Shown here: one piece after another, positions 63,569-64,000 of the stretch
How the letters are laid out: the number at the start of each line of letters is the position of its first letter
Numbering within the stretch: the stretch's first letter is position 1
NCBI RefSeq assembly: GCF_018069865.1
Contig: NZ_JAGQDG010000001.1
Location: forward strand, 124,001 to 188,000
Length of the DNA stretch: 64,000 nt
Source: Ideonella paludis
GTDB lineage: Bacteria > Pseudomonadota > Gammaproteobacteria > Burkholderiales > Burkholderiaceae_C
Direction: 5' to 3'
Program-made: the position numbers and the translations under genes
Notes under the pieces: model-generated
Seen by the model: the letters and a program-made list of their open reading frames with translations, nothing else
Databases searched by the model: none
What the model was told of the DNA's origin: nothing

Positions 63569-64000
63569 TGGACCCGCTTATACGTGCTGTAGCCGGTGAT
63601 GGGGGCCACATCGGGTTGCAGCACGCGCACGCCGCCGGGCGGCAGGCTCACCTCCAGCAAGGCGGCCAGCGGGTTGGGCGTGGCGCTGCCGGGGGCCAGC
63701 AGGTCGCGCAAGGGGGCGTTGCTCATGACCTTGGAGTTGGGCAGCAGCAGCACCTCGGTGACGGGCTCGCTGCTGGGGTTGGCGATGACGAAGACCGACT
63801 CGCCGATGCGGTCGGTGTGGCGCTCAAAGGCCAGCAGGCGGGTGGATTCAATCAGCCGGAAGTCCCCCACGCGCAGCGCGCGCTGGGCCTTGCGCAGGGC
63901 GATGAGCTGGCGCGTCCATTGCAGGTCGGGCTGGTCCTCGCGCACCAGGTCCCAGCGCATAGGGGCGCGCATGCCGGGGTCGTCGCCCCCGGTCATGCCC
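63565..64000 (-). CDS. C-terminal part of a GH13 alpha-amylase family enzyme (cut by window end)
   Basis: The gene enters from beyond the window. About 143 residues are present. They start just after the catalytic barrel, at MRWDLVREDQPDLQWTRQLIALRKAQRALRVGDF, a segment typical of GH13 enzymes where region IV is followed by the last helix. The C-terminal all-beta domain follows (LLAFERHTD, VFVIANPSSEPV). Similar C-termini occur in amylases, neopullulanases and trehalose-forming enzymes, so the exact activity is open. It overlaps the kinase-fold gene by 4 bases. Confidence 0.8.
   Translation of the reverse strand, partial: GMTGGDDPGMRAPMRWDLVREDQPDLQWTRQLIALRKAQRALRVGDFRLIESTRLLAFERHTDRIGESVFVIANPSSEPVTEVLLLPNSKVMSNAPLRDLLAPGSATPNPLAALLEVSLPPGGVRVLQPDVAPITGYSTYKRVQ

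Overview
The window looks like a chromosomal segment of a GC-rich betaproteobacterium of the order Burkholderiales, probably near the Rubrivivax/Leptothrix/Roseateles group. This rests on protein character (AtpA-I, HemE, PriA, PurU, a membrane-anchored cytochrome c5, a cNMP/CBS/DUF294 protein beside a DnaQ-like exonuclease), on codon use, and on the hemE-priA-atp proximity that is common in this order. No rRNA operon, CRISPR array, prophage or complete insertion sequence is visible. The only tRNA is tRNA-Arg(CCG).

Layout. (1) 0-7.1 kb: a surface-glycan block. Three overlapping plus-strand genes (glycosyltransferase, unknown, glycosyltransferase) converge on a minus-strand run of four different sulfotransferase-like genes. 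(2) 7.5-19.7 kb: mostly housekeeping. It holds a DEDDh exonuclease and a cNMP/CBS/DUF294 protein, a PhoD phosphatase, an HDOD protein, an AEC transporter, priA, hemE, and lemA with two TPM-domain genes. The priA-hemE spacer carries DnaA-box-like sites. (3) 19.7-20.0 kb: a roughly 270-bp MITE-like element with long inverted ends, lodged between the lemA operon and the atp terminator. (4) 20.0-27.5 kb: the complete atpIBEFHAGDC operon on the minus strand, with hairpins in the atpE-atpF and atpD-atpC spacers. (5) 27.6-40.3 kb: an SMP-30 protein, a secreted subtilase, a three-gene LytS/membrane protein/LytTR operon, RlpA, tRNA-Arg, cytochrome c5, a purU-led operon, and Ppx/GppA.

(6) 40.3-54.9 kb: a maltodextrin/starch utilisation locus. 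A secreted 900-aa GH13 enzyme is transcribed divergently from a large TonB-dependent receptor. The receptor is followed by a flavin-dependent tryptophan-halogenase-like protein, an exported S9 peptidase, malEFG and a second exported GH13 enzyme. Two near-identical operator-like sites (core TGTAGTCAAAnTAC) lie before the large amylase and directly before malE, suggesting one shared repressor. No malK and no regulator gene are in the window. The apparent logic is outer-membrane digestion and TonB-driven import of maltodextrins, trimming in the periplasm, then ABC import with an ATPase supplied from elsewhere.

(7) 55.0-56.8 kb: the fabA-fabB operon with a strong terminator. (8) 56.9-61.0 kb: an accessory stretch, partly of visibly lower GC. 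It holds a GSU2403-type nucleotidyltransferase-fold protein whose start lies in an inverted repeat, a membrane-anchored PstS-like protein without pstCAB, a small membrane protein, an orphan T4 gp19-like tail-tube protein, and a small secreted unknown protein. (9) 61.0-64.0 kb: a tightly overlapping minus-strand operon of a GH13 enzyme (cut by the window end), a kinase-fold protein and a MATE exporter.

The parts most worth follow-up are the glycosyltransferase/sulfotransferase block, the maltodextrin regulon with its halogenase and missing ATPase, the MITE-like element, and the orphan tail-tube gene.
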